In this document: piece after piece, positions 1 through 7,677 of the stretch
Numbering within the stretch: position 1 is the first letter of the stretch
Layout of the letters: each line of letters begins with the position of its first letter
DNA from: an uncultured Eubacteriales bacterium
Lineage (GTDB): Bacteria; Bacillota; Clostridia; Lachnospirales; Lachnospiraceae
Direction: 5' to 3'
DNA length: 17,374 nucleotides
NCBI GenBank assembly: GCA_900548855.1
Contig: URMF01000061.1
Span: 1-17,374, forward strand
The notes under the pieces: model-generated
Databases searched by the model: none
What the model saw: the letters and a program-made list of their open reading frames with translations, nothing else
What the model was told of the DNA's origin: nothing
Made by a program: the position numbers and the translations under genes

Positions 1-135
1 TGCTGCTTGTCGCTCGTAATGGTACATAAGGTGCCAAAATACGGCACCTAAGTACTAACGGCTCCAAAGCACCCTGCTTATGGTATTGTATATATTACAT
101 AACTAGATTTTGAAAATAGAGAGTTTCGCAATTAT
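1..135. repeat. Right-hand part of a dispersed inverted-terminal (MITE-like) repeat, copy 1
   Basis: Bases 1-135 match the right part of the complete copy at 3453-3645 almost base for base, including the internal hairpin GGTGCC-loop-GGCACC (about 30-48) and the end motif GAGTTTCGCAATTA (121-134). The copy starts outside the window. Relative to the complete copy it lacks about 58 bases (3501-3558 of that copy) just after the hairpin. It ends about 30 bases before the kinase-like gene. An extended -10-like TGATATAAT (141-149) lies just beyond the repeat end, but it is so close to the ribosome binding site that its use as the promoter is doubtful. Confidence 0.8.
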
Positions 136-166
136 CCAATTGATATAATACCAAGAGGAGATAGAT

Positions 167-2026
167 ATGTTTCGATTAGAGGACCGGCAATTTCATATGA
201 TATTGTTGCTGATATTGGGAGCAAGTGCCATTTTGTTTTGCTTTTTCGGAGTCAGGCGGATTCCGGTGATAGAGGAGCAGGGCAGGGCAGAGGGCATGGA
301 TGATTTTTCCGATGGCTGGGTCTGTACTTATAAGACGGAGGATGAACAAAAGCTTCAGGAGTACCAGAATACAGAGGAGGGCTCTTCCGGTGGAACGGAT
401 AATATTATCCAGGAGGTGGTGACGCTGCCAGAGAGACTGCCAGTGGCAGAGGGCGAAACCCTGTCATTGTTACACAAGGTGCCGGAACTGGAGCTGGATA
501 CAATTTATATGATGCTTAAGACCGATTACCAGACAGTAAAGGTGTCGGTGGGGCAGGATATACTTTATGAGAGTGACAGGAGAGCGCGAAAGCTTCCTTC
601 TTATCATGTAATACCGCTGCTTCCGGAATATCGGGAGCAGATTATTGTGATTGAACTGACTGGGTATTCAGGTGATTATATGGAAGTGGAAGCTGTCTGC
701 ACAGGAACCCGCAACCAGTTATGGATGGAGCTGCTCATGGAAAATGGAGTGGCTGTAGTCACGGGAATGCTGTTAATCTGTATCAGCCTTTGCTTGCTGC
801 TGGTATACGCCTTTATAAAAAATACACGAAAGCAGAAGAAATGTCTGTTATACAGCAGTCTGGAGGGCTTGTTTCTGGGTTTGCTGTTTATTGTGGACGG
901 AAAAATGTTTCCAGTTCTGACAGGGTGGAATTATGGCACATATCTGTTAAGGGCTTGCTTAATCATTCTTGTGGCACTGCTTCATCTTATGAATATCCGG
1001 TGTTTTGTTAACCGGAAAAGGGTGCTGGTATTTTTGGATACCGGAATATTGGTGTATGGTGTTTTTTATATCAGTGCAATCGTGCTGCAGGCATTTTCCC
1101 TGGTACAGTTTGACACGATTTACAGTATTGGAAAGGGACTGCTTGGCGTCAGCATTTTCCTGTATACCATTATTCTTGGAATAACAGTCTATTATTATGG
1201 ACAAAAAGAGGAAAGACCGGTTTTTTATGCAAATGTAGCATTGATTCTCTGTATTCTGGCACAGATTATTATGTGGGCCTCAGGAAGAGAAATACAGTTT
1301 AATAATATATATATTCCAATCGGTTTTGTGATTTATAATAGTATGCTCTGGATTTTTACCCTGAAAAAAGTGCTGTCGGTTACTGCTGGAAAAGAGCAGG
1401 TTACCTATAGTGAGGAGGAAATGAGGGCACGGATTGTGGAACAGATGAATTCTGATTTTTTGTTTGCATCGTTCCACACATTGCAAAAGCTTATTAAAAA
1501 TGGTTCCGAAGAAAGCGTAAAGATGATATACTATATATTTATCTATATAAGGTGTACCTTGAAGGCAATCGAGAAGGCTGGAGAAATGATACCGTTTGAA
1601 GAAGAATTGGAACATATCATTGCATATCTCCAGCTTCAAAGGATGTGCAGTGCAGATGTGAATTTTACTGTGGAGTGCAAGGTAAAGGATTTTCGTATTC
1701 CAAGATATAGTATTGAGCCTATGGTGGAAAATGCAGTGGAGCATGGAGTATTGAGCCAGGGGAATGCCGGCAATATTGTAGTCCGTACTTACTTAAGGGC
1801 AGAGGGCTATGCGGTTCAGGTTGTTGATGATGGGTCCGGTTTTGACCTTCATATATTAGAGAGAAAAAGCCCCACGGCACTGCTTAATCTGTTTTCCCTG
1901 CTAGAAGAGAACTGTCAGGCGCAGACGGAGGTTATCTCAAAAGAGGGAAAGGGAACCGTTATTACGATTGTACTGCCGCCTGTGTTGGAAAATGAACAGC
2001 CGGAGGAACCTGAGGAATTAGAATAA
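167..2026 (+). CDS. 7TM membrane sensor histidine-kinase-like protein, LytS/HPK7 type, phosphoacceptor His replaced
   Basis: 619 residues. The N-terminus has a hydrophobic segment (about 10-29), then an extracytoplasmic region (about 30-190) with no recognised motif. About seven hydrophobic helices follow between residues 193 and 398, as in 7TMR-DISM receptors. The cytoplasmic part resembles the His_kinase/HATPase_c module of the LytS family. The ATP-binding boxes are present: N-box EPMVENAVEHG (about 517-527), G1 DDGSGF (554-559) and G2 GKG (594-596). In the H-box, the family's usual PHFLFN reads SDFLFA, with Asp430 where the phosphorylated His is expected; the nearest His is 437. Autophosphorylation by the classical route is therefore doubtful. 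No response regulator lies nearby. The start is fixed by AGAGGAG at 154-160, six bases before the ATG. The DUF1189 gene follows 15 bases downstream, probably co-transcribed. The signal sensed is unknown. Confidence 0.85.
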   Translation: MFRLEDRQFHMILLLILGASAILFCFFGVRRIPVIEEQGRAEGMDDFSDGWVCTYKTEDEQKLQEYQNTEEGSSGGTDNIIQEVVTLPERLPVAEGETLSLLHKVPELELDTIYMMLKTDYQTVKVSVGQDILYESDRRARKLPSYHVIPLLPEYREQIIVIELTGYSGDYMEVEAVCTGTRNQLWMELLMENGVAVVTGMLLICISLCLLLVYAFIKNTRKQKKCLLYSSLEGLFLGLLFIVDGKMFPVLTGWNYGTYLLRACLIILVALLHLMNIRCFVNRKRVLVFLDTGILVYGVFYISAIVLQAFSLVQFDTIYSIGKGLLGVSIFLYTIILGITVYYYGQKEERPVFYANVALILCILAQIIMWASGREIQFNNIYIPIGFVIYNSMLWIFTLKKVLSVTAGKEQVTYSEEEMRARIVEQMNSDFLFASFHTLQKLIKNGSEESVKMIYYIFIYIRCTLKAIEKAGEMIPFEEELEHIIAYLQLQRMCSADVNFTVECKVKDFRIPRYSIEPMVENAVEHGVLSQGNAGNIVVRTYLRAEGYAVQVVDDGSGFDLHILERKSPTALLNLFSLLEENCQAQTEVISKEGKGTVITIVLPPVLENEQPEEPEELE

Positions 2027-2041
2027 CATGTGGAGGTATAT

Positions 2042-2878
2042 ATGATAAATACTACTTCTGTTGAGGAACAATCCCAAAAAAAAGAAGAAAAGATGAATGT
2101 GGCTGACCGTTTTATAACGGCTATGTTTTTACCGAAGGACTATGGCAGACTGCTGCATTTGTCTGTGGGCAGGCTGATACAGTTTCTTGTACTGTTGGTC
2201 TTGCTGGTTTCGGTAATTCGTTATGCGATTCCAGCCCTTGGTGCAATTGCCGGAATGGGTGGAGTCAAAAATATTATACTTTATGAAATTCCAGAGTTTT
2301 CTTTGAAAAATGGTGCATTTACACTGGAGGATGACATCGAGAAGACTGATGAAATCAATGGAATCTATTTCGTGGTGGATACCAGTGTGGAAAAATATAC
2401 AAAAGAGGATGTGCCTGCCAATATGATAGAGGCTGTTATGATAAGCAAATCTGGAATCTTGTTTTATAACCAGGTGACTGGTATTGGGGAGCTGGTACAG
2501 GAAACGAAATTTTCGGATTTTGGGAAGATAAGCTTTGATAACCAGGCGCTGGCAGAGAAATCCTCTCTGATTTATATAGGGCTGTGCATTTTATTTGTGA
2601 TATTGTATGTTTTTGAAATGGTAAAATATCTGGCAATGGGTCTGTTCTATGCTGTTTTAATGCATTTGCTGACAAGACCGGTGATAGCAGAGCTTACCTT
2701 TGGAGAACTTTATAAGATGGCGATGTATGCACAGGCTGTGGGGGCAATCGTCTGTGCAGTCATGTACTGCATTAATGTTCCGATTCTGATTTTGGCAGCA
2801 AGCTCCTTTTCTTTGTTGATTACAATTATGATTATCAATAAAGCACTTCTTCATATGAAGTTGCAATCAGAGATTTAA
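2042..2878 (+). CDS. DUF1189-type membrane protein
   Basis: 278 residues from the chosen start. A hydrophilic N-terminus (1-40) is followed by one membrane helix (about 46-66), an extracytoplasmic region (about 67-172) and four C-terminal hydrophobic segments (about 176-268). This order, with an early PKDYGRL-type motif before the first helix and IPEFSLKNG after it, is what I know of the DUF1189 family; its molecular function is unknown. An in-frame GTG at 2030 would add four residues, but it overlaps the ribosome binding site GGAGG (2032-2036). The ATG at 2042 sits five bases after that site and is preferred. The gene follows the kinase-like gene by 15 bases, so the two probably form an operon and may act in the same envelope process (inference). 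Its last 44 bases overlap the 3' end of the convergent CYTH gene. Confidence 0.75.
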   Translation: MINTTSVEEQSQKKEEKMNVADRFITAMFLPKDYGRLLHLSVGRLIQFLVLLVLLVSVIRYAIPALGAIAGMGGVKNIILYEIPEFSLKNGAFTLEDDIEKTDEINGIYFVVDTSVEKYTKEDVPANMIEAVMISKSGILFYNQVTGIGELVQETKFSDFGKISFDNQALAEKSSLIYIGLCILFVILYVFEMVKYLAMGLFYAVLMHLLTRPVIAELTFGELYKMAMYAQAVGAIVCAVMYCINVPILILAASSFSLLITIMIINKALLHMKLQSEI

Positions 2879-3338
2879 TGTGTTTTTCCGTCATCTGGCT
2901 CAAGGAGGAATTATGAAACGTGATTTCGTTGGTAACCTCTTTGCCAAACCAGTGTGGCGGAGTGTAGGAAAGTGCGGTTTCCTCATCCGGAAATTCCACT
3001 TCGGCAAGATAAAGCCCCTCAAATAATCCGTGAAAAACATCCAGTTCAATTGTCAGATTGTGTGATGTTGGAATATTATAGCGGGTTTTGGTGATGATAT
3101 TTCCCTCTGTTTTAGTCAGAAGCTTTTCATAGGAATACTTGGTTAAAGGAAATTCTACTTCTTCACGTTTCATCAGTCCAGTTCCCTTATAGGTCAGGAT
3201 ATAGCTGTCATCTTTTTTGCGGATTCTCAGCACCGGTTCTGTGATGATGTATGCCTGTTGCAAATCATGATGGGGATAGGCTGACAGACCTTCCGGGATA
3301 AGAGCTTTCTTTATCAAAAATTTTCTTTCAATTTCCAT
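2835..3338 (-). CDS. CYTH-domain protein (triphosphate tunnel metalloenzyme family)
   Basis: 167 residues on the minus strand. It starts with MEIERKFLI, the signature ExExK strand of the CYTH superfamily (class IV adenylate cyclases, thiamine triphosphatases, inorganic triphosphatases). Further charged strand motifs follow along the tunnel fold: LRIRKKDDSYILTYKG, REEVEFPL, IELDVFHG and YLAEVEFPDE. Family members bind Mg-triphosphate in a beta-barrel tunnel. A short bacterial protein of this kind is most often a tripolyphosphatase or thiamine triphosphatase, but the substrate cannot be read from the sequence. AAGGA lies about 8 bases before the ATG. The gene converges with the DUF1189 gene and overlaps its 3' end by 44 bases. 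The complete MITE-like repeat begins about 40 bases upstream of its start, so its promoter may lie in or next to the repeat. Confidence 0.85.
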   Translation of the reverse strand: MEIERKFLIKKALIPEGLSAYPHHDLQQAYIITEPVLRIRKKDDSYILTYKGTGLMKREEVEFPLTKYSYEKLLTKTEGNIITKTRYNIPTSHNLTIELDVFHGLFEGLYLAEVEFPDEETALSYTPPHWFGKEVTNEITFHNSSLSQMTEKHIKSLIATSYEEVLY

Positions 3339-3378
3339 ATGTGCCGTTCCTTATTTTTCCTTTCTGAATAAATCCTAT

Positions 3379-3648
3379 TAGGCGTTTGCGAAACTCCGTT
3401 TTCGTTACCGACCGTTGTGTAATATAAACAATATCAATGCTGGGCACGCTTTTGCTGCTTGTCGCTCGTAATGGTACGTAAGGTGCCAAAATACGGCACC
3501 AGCCAAGGCACACTTTCACACTAAGTTCGTGCCAAGGCACTTACTAAGTGTTCAATGCGAAGTACCAACGACTCCAAAGCACCCTGCTTATGATATTGTT
3601 TATATTGCACAACTAGATTTTGAAAATAGGGAGTTTCGCAATTACCTT
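3379..3648. repeat. Complete copy of the dispersed MITE-like repeat, with terminal inverted repeats
   Basis: About 270 bases. The left end reads TAGGCGTTTGCGAAACTCC (3379-3397). The reverse complement of the right end reads AGGTAATTGCGAAACTCC (3630-3647), giving inverted termini that share TTGCGAAACTCC plus AGG. Inside are a hairpin GGTGCC-AAAATAC-GGCACC (3482-3500) and two direct copies of GCCAAGGCAC (3502-3511 and 3531-3540), with the palindromic GTGCCAAGGCAC at 3529-3540. Flanking sequences AATCCTATTA (3371-3380) and AATCCTATCA (3651-3660) agree at 9 of 10 bases and could be a target duplication. No transposase is encoded. Copies or ends recur at 1-135, 16507-16523 and 17256-17374. Confidence 0.8.
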
Positions 3649-3673
3649 TAAATCCTATCATAGTTTGCCGGAA

Positions 3674-3702
3674 TTGACAAATATTAAGTAATAAACTAAA
3701 AT
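3674..3702 (+). promoter_or_regulatory. Sigma-A promoter of the DJ-1/PfpI gene
   Basis: TTGACA (3674-3679), a 17-base spacer and TAAAAT (3697-3702). The predicted start near 3709 gives a leader of about 75 bases before the ATG at 3784, with AGGAGGG at the ribosome binding site. The stretch 3695-3711 is an imperfect palindrome (ACTAA...TTAGT, 6 of 8 arm positions) covering the -10 and the start, and could be an operator. Confidence 0.7.
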
Positions 3703-3783
3703 ATTATTAGTTGTGTTTTAAGAAGAGAAGATGGAAAAAGGGTTATATACCGATAAGGAATAGCAGACAGGAGGGAAAGAGTT

Positions 3784-4335
3784 ATGAAAAAAGCATATTT
3801 ATTTTTTGCTACCGGATTTGAAGAGGTAGAGGCGTTAACTGTTGTGGATATTTTAAGAAGAGGCGGTGTGGATTGTAAGACCGTATCCGTTACAGGAGAT
3901 TATGACGTGACCAGCTCCCATGCTGTTACAGTTCGGGCAGATTTGCTGTTTGAGGAACAGGGCCTGAAGGATGGGGATATGTTGATATTGCCGGGAGGAA
4001 TTCCGGGCACGCCAAATCTTAAGGCACATGCAGGGCTGGATAAGCTAATCCGTCAGTATCATGAAGCCGGCAAATATTTAGCGGCAGTCTGCGCAGCACC
4101 TACTGTTTATGGCGAAAAAGGACTTTTACAGGGCAGAAAAGCTACCTGTTTTCCGGGAATGGAGAGTGGTCTTGTCGGAGCGGAGCACAGAGAGGATAAG
4201 GTTGTATGCGACGGTCAGTTTATTACCAGTCGTGGAATGGGAACCTGTATTGATTTTGGACTTACGCTTCTTGCAAAGCTTACAGATGAGGCAAATGCAC
4301 AGACCATAGGACAGAAAATTGTTTACTATGTTTGA
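3784..4335 (+). CDS. DJ-1/PfpI family protein (YajL/ThiJ-like)
   Basis: 183 residues, the usual length for bacterial DJ-1/YajL proteins. Visible signatures are the N-terminal ATGFEEVEA with the conserved Glu16 region, LILPGGIPGTPNL, and the nucleophile elbow AAVCAAP with Cys103. DJ-1-family proteins are cytosolic flavodoxin-like homodimers variously described as glyoxalase III, protein deglycase or redox chaperone. The Cys/Glu pair is present, so catalytic competence is plausible, but the exact reaction is not settled for this branch. It has its own promoter directly after the MITE-like repeat. The nuclease-helicase gene follows 63 bases downstream with no obvious terminator between them. Confidence 0.88.
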   Translation: MKKAYLFFATGFEEVEALTVVDILRRGGVDCKTVSVTGDYDVTSSHAVTVRADLLFEEQGLKDGDMLILPGGIPGTPNLKAHAGLDKLIRQYHEAGKYLAAVCAAPTVYGEKGLLQGRKATCFPGMESGLVGAEHREDKVVCDGQFITSRGMGTCIDFGLTLLAKLTDEANAQTIGQKIVYYV

Positions 4336-4398
4336 TAAATTTGTATTCGGAAGCAATGGCTGCATTGACAGAATGTAAAAATAACAGAGGACATGCAT

Positions 4399-6756
4399 AT
4401 GTATCAGGTAAAAATATCAGTCAGGGGATTAGTGGAGTTTATTTTCCGCAGTGGAGATATTGCCAGTGGAGACGGAACTTTTTCCAAGGAGGCTATGGCG
4501 GAGGGCAGCAGAATCCATCGCAAGCTTCAGGGAAGGATGGGCTTGAACTATGAGGCGGAGGTACCGCTTAAAATTGATATTATAAGACCCGATTTTGTAC
4601 TGACCATAGAGGGCAGGGCAGATGGCATCCTTACGGAGAAAAAGGGTGTTACCATTGATGAGATTAAAGGGGTTTATAAAAAGCTTGACCATATGGAATG
4701 TCCTGTTTTTGTGCATAAGGCGCAGGCTATGTGCTATGCCTACATATATGCACTGGATAAAGAGCTGGATGAGATTACGGTACAGATGACCTATTGCAAT
4801 CTGGATTCAGAGGAAATTAAAAGATTTCATGAGACATTTTCTTTTGAGGACCTGCAGGAGTGGTTTCATAACCTTGTGGAGGAATATTGCAAATGGACCC
4901 AGTTTGAGGTGGATAACAGAAGACTGCGAAATGATTCCATTGAAGAGCTGGCATTTCCCTATGCCTACCGGGAAGGACAGCGGGATATGGCGGGAACGGT
5001 CTATCTGTCCATAAAGCGGAGAAAGAATCTTTTTGTACAGGCACCTACCGGGATTGGCAAAACCATGGCAGCCTTGTATCCGGCAATTAAGGCAATGGGA
5101 GATGGCTATGGGGAAAAGCTGTTTTATCTCACGGCAAAAACCATTGCCAGAGGAGTCGCTTTGGATGGACTGGAAATTCTCAGGAGCAACGGACTGTATT
5201 TCCGGAGCGTTTTGCTTACGGCAAAGGAAAAAATATGCCCTATGGAGGAAATGAACTGTGAACCGGAGCATTGTCCCCATGCAAAGGGGCATTATGACCG
5301 CATAAATAAGGCGATATATGACTGCATTACCAATGAGGTGAATGTTACGAGAGAGACATTGCTGGAATATGCCGATAAGCATATGGTTTGTCCCTTTGAA
5401 CTTGGGCTGGATGTGAGTCTTTTTGTGGATGGAATTATCTGTGATTACAATTATGTATTTGACCCGAGGGTAAAGCTTAAAAGATATTTTGCAGAAGGAG
5501 CAAAGGGAGAGTTTCTTTTTTTGGTGGATGAAGCGCATAATCTGGTGGAGCGGGCTTCCTCCATGTATAGCGCCGCCATTTATAAAGAGGATTTCTTAAA
5601 GCTGCGAAAACTGCTGCTTCCCTATAACGCTAAGCTTGGCAGACTGCTGGGAAGCTGCAACCGGGAAATGCTGCAATTTAAAAAGGAATGTGACAACGAT
5701 AAGGGATATATTATGATTTCGGATTTGGATTCCCTCTATGGGAAGCTGTTACGGCTTCATGCCCAGATGGAAGCTTTTATGGAGGAGAGTAAGGAAATTC
5801 CGGCACTAAAGCCCCACAGAGATGAAATACTAGATTTTTATTTCCAGATTAATCAGTTTTTAAACATATATGAGCTTTTGGATGAGAGCTACGAAATATA
5901 TGGAGAACAGTTAAGCAGTATATCCTTTATGATAAAGCTTTACTGTATTCATCCGGCGAAAAATCTCACAGATTGCATTGAAAAGGGAAATGCCACTGTT
6001 TTCTTTTCCGCTACAATGCTGCCCATAGCCTATTATAAAGAGCTGCTGCATAACAGTGAGGAGGATTATGCCATCTATATACCATCTCCATTTCCACGGG
6101 AGAACCGGGGGCTGTTTGCCGGTGTGGATGTCAGCAGCAGATACCGGTTGAGGGGACCTGCACAGTATGAAAAAATGGCAGGATATCTGGATATTCTTGT
6201 AAACAGCAGGGAAGGAAATTATATGGCATTCTTTCCGTCTTATAAGATGCTTCAGGATGTTTATGACACAGCGATGCAATCCGGGCTGTTGTCGGAAACC
6301 GAAGTAATCTGCCAGAAACCGCATTTGACCGAGGAGGAGAGGGAGGAATTTTTGACCCGTTTTCGCAATGCAGACCATTCTGTGCTGGGATTTTGCATTC
6401 TGGGAGGAATATTCTCGGAGGGAATCGATTTGGTGGGAGATTATCTGATTGGTGTTGCTGTAATTGGGACAGGGCTTCCTATGGTGTGTAACGAAAGAGA
6501 AATTAAACAACAGTACTTTGCTGACAGGGAGGGCAGGGGCTTTGAGTATGCCTATCTCTATCCGGGAATGAATAAGGTGCAGCAGGCGGCTGGAAGGGTA
6601 ATCCGTACCATGGAGGATAAGGGTATAATTCTTTTATTGGATGAGAGATTTGTAACCCGTCAGGTGGTGGAAACATTTCCTGCGGAATGGGAAGATTACC
6701 AGGTGGTGACTCTTGATACGGTGGAAGAGAGGTTTTCAGATTTCTGGAAGAGGTAA
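4399..6756 (+). CDS. DinG/XPD-like superfamily 2 DNA helicase with N-terminal Cas4-like PD-(D/E)XK nuclease domain
   Basis: About 785 residues. Counting from the upstream in-frame ATG at 4393, residues 1-180 look like a RecB/Cas4-type nuclease: His42 in GSRIHRKLQ, Asp77 in GRADG, and the E90-x-K92 pair in DEIKG. The helicase part has Walker A APTGIGKT (217-224), four Cys suited to an FeS cluster (282, 289, 294, 333), the DEAH box VDEAHNL (378-384) and motif VI QQAAGRVIR (730-738). Rad3/XPD/DinG helicases of this sort unwind DNA 5' to 3' and act in repair. The nuclease fusion suggests coupled unwinding and cleavage, which is inference. The start at 4399 is preferred because AGAGG (4386-4390) is 8 bases away; it is only 2 bases from the ATG at 4393. 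There is no CRISPR context. The gene may be co-transcribed with the DJ-1 gene. Confidence 0.88.
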   Translation: MYQVKISVRGLVEFIFRSGDIASGDGTFSKEAMAEGSRIHRKLQGRMGLNYEAEVPLKIDIIRPDFVLTIEGRADGILTEKKGVTIDEIKGVYKKLDHMECPVFVHKAQAMCYAYIYALDKELDEITVQMTYCNLDSEEIKRFHETFSFEDLQEWFHNLVEEYCKWTQFEVDNRRLRNDSIEELAFPYAYREGQRDMAGTVYLSIKRRKNLFVQAPTGIGKTMAALYPAIKAMGDGYGEKLFYLTAKTIARGVALDGLEILRSNGLYFRSVLLTAKEKICPMEEMNCEPEHCPHAKGHYDRINKAIYDCITNEVNVTRETLLEYADKHMVCPFELGLDVSLFVDGIICDYNYVFDPRVKLKRYFAEGAKGEFLFLVDEAHNLVERASSMYSAAIYKEDFLKLRKLLLPYNAKLGRLLGSCNREMLQFKKECDNDKGYIMISDLDSLYGKLLRLHAQMEAFMEESKEIPALKPHRDEILDFYFQINQFLNIYELLDESYEIYGEQLSSISFMIKLYCIHPAKNLTDCIEKGNATVFFSATMLPIAYYKELLHNSEEDYAIYIPSPFPRENRGLFAGVDVSSRYRLRGPAQYEKMAGYLDILVNSREGNYMAFFPSYKMLQDVYDTAMQSGLLSETEVICQKPHLTEEEREEFLTRFRNADHSVLGFCILGGIFSEGIDLVGDYLIGVAVIGTGLPMVCNEREIKQQYFADREGRGFEYAYLYPGMNKVQQAAGRVIRTMEDKGIILLLDERFVTRQVVETFPAEWEDYQVVTLDTVEERFSDFWKR

Positions 6757-6761
6757 AATAA

Positions 6762-6790
6762 TTGCACCGCACTAAAAAAAGAGGTATAAT
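6762..6790 (+). promoter_or_regulatory. Sigma-A promoter of the HAD phosphatase-murF operon
   Basis: TTGCAC (6762-6767), a 17-base spacer and a perfect TATAAT (6785-6790). The predicted start near 6797 lies about 26 bases before the ATG at 6823; the ribosome binding site GAGGAG is at 6812-6817. Confidence 0.8.
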
Positions 6791-6822
6791 ATACCATTAG
6801 AGGAAAAGATAGAGGAGAACAA

Positions 6823-7659
6823 ATGAAGAGATTATTTGTAAGTGATTTGGACGGAACCTTATTGAATAGTAAGGCGGAAATCAGTGATACCACAGCACGG
6901 ATTATTAATCAGGGAATTGCCAGTGGGATGGATTTTACCATATCCACAGCAAGGACTCCTACAACGGCACTTAAGATTGTGGAGAAATTAAATATCAAGC
7001 TCCCGGTAATGTTGATGAATGGGGTGCTGATATACGATATGGCATCCGGCAGATATCTTCAAAAAGCAGTTTTGGATGAAACTGTGGTTATGGTATTGCT
7101 GGGACTGATTAAATTAAAGGGTTTAAGCTGTTTTTTATATGCGCTGGAGGATGGACAGTTCAGGGCATATTATGACAGTGTCGAATCTACATCACTCAAT
7201 TATTTCAGAAATGAGCGTATTATGAAATATAATAAGAAGTTTACCGAGGTGGAGGACTTAAGCCTGATTGCCGGAAATGACATTATATATTGCGTGCTTC
7301 GGGAACCAAAGGAGAGGCTGGAGGGACTTTACCGGGAATTGTCTGTGGTAAAGGGTGTAAAGGCTGAGTTTTATCCGGATGTTTACAATGATACGTATTA
7401 TATGCTGGAGATTTACAGTGAACAGGCATCCAAAAAGGAGGCGTTGTCATATCTTCGTACTACCAGACATTATGACAGTGTTATTTGTTTTGGTGATAAT
7501 TTGAATGATAAAGCATTGTTGGAGGCAAGTGACTATTTCTATGCGGTGTCCAATGCCCATCCTGAGATTCAGAATATGGCAGATTCGGTAATTCCGTCAA
7601 ATGATGAGGATGGAGTGGCACGTTTTATTGAACAGATGATAAAACAGGAAAAGGAATAA
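6823..7659 (+). CDS. Cof-type HAD-superfamily (class IIB) phosphatase
   Basis: 278 residues, typical of the Cof/YidA group. Motif I is SDLDGTLL, with nucleophile Asp8 and general acid Asp10. The C-terminal motif IV is GDNLND (224-229), followed by the family's A-N-A-H-P-E-like segment SNAHPEI. The region between, about residues 85-190, fits the C2-type cap domain that selects the substrate. Such enzymes dephosphorylate small phosphorylated metabolites (sugar phosphates, FMN, pyridoxal phosphate) in the cytosol; the specific substrate cannot be read off. A consensus promoter lies just upstream. murF begins immediately after or within 20 bases of the stop, so the two are very probably co-transcribed. 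Confidence 0.9.
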   Translation: MKRLFVSDLDGTLLNSKAEISDTTARIINQGIASGMDFTISTARTPTTALKIVEKLNIKLPVMLMNGVLIYDMASGRYLQKAVLDETVVMVLLGLIKLKGLSCFLYALEDGQFRAYYDSVESTSLNYFRNERIMKYNKKFTEVEDLSLIAGNDIIYCVLREPKERLEGLYRELSVVKGVKAEFYPDVYNDTYYMLEIYSEQASKKEALSYLRTTRHYDSVICFGDNLNDKALLEASDYFYAVSNAHPEIQNMADSVIPSNDEDGVARFIEQMIKQEKE

Positions 7660-7677
7660 ATGCAGAATGGAGTTGCT

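Noticed and set aside
2030..2041. Upstream alternative starts: GTG at 2030, TTG at 10047 and GTG at 13262
   Set aside because: At 2030, 10047 and 13262 the longer frame runs through or before the ribosome binding site of a downstream ATG with ideal spacing, so the downstream ATG (2042, 10071, 13280) is preferred in each case.
3328..3540. Minus-strand open frame of about 70 codons across the left part of the complete repeat, with a similar frame in the third copy (about 17262-17336)
   Set aside because: Both frames read VPSxDIVYIxQRS-like peptides only because they cover the same repeat DNA. The parts outside the repeat do not match, there is no ribosome binding site, and the frame runs through hairpin-forming sequence. 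Of six codon differences in the shared part about half are silent, too few to argue for coding.
4399..4950. Cas4-like domain considered as a sign of a CRISPR locus
   Set aside because: It is fused to a helicase, and no cas1, cas2 or repeat-spacer array is present in the window. The complete repeat nearby has no spacer periodicity.
4807..5538. Minus-strand open frame of 243 codons inside the helicase gene
   Set aside because: It lies wholly within the nuclease-helicase coding region, whose motifs are unambiguous, and has no recognisable domain.
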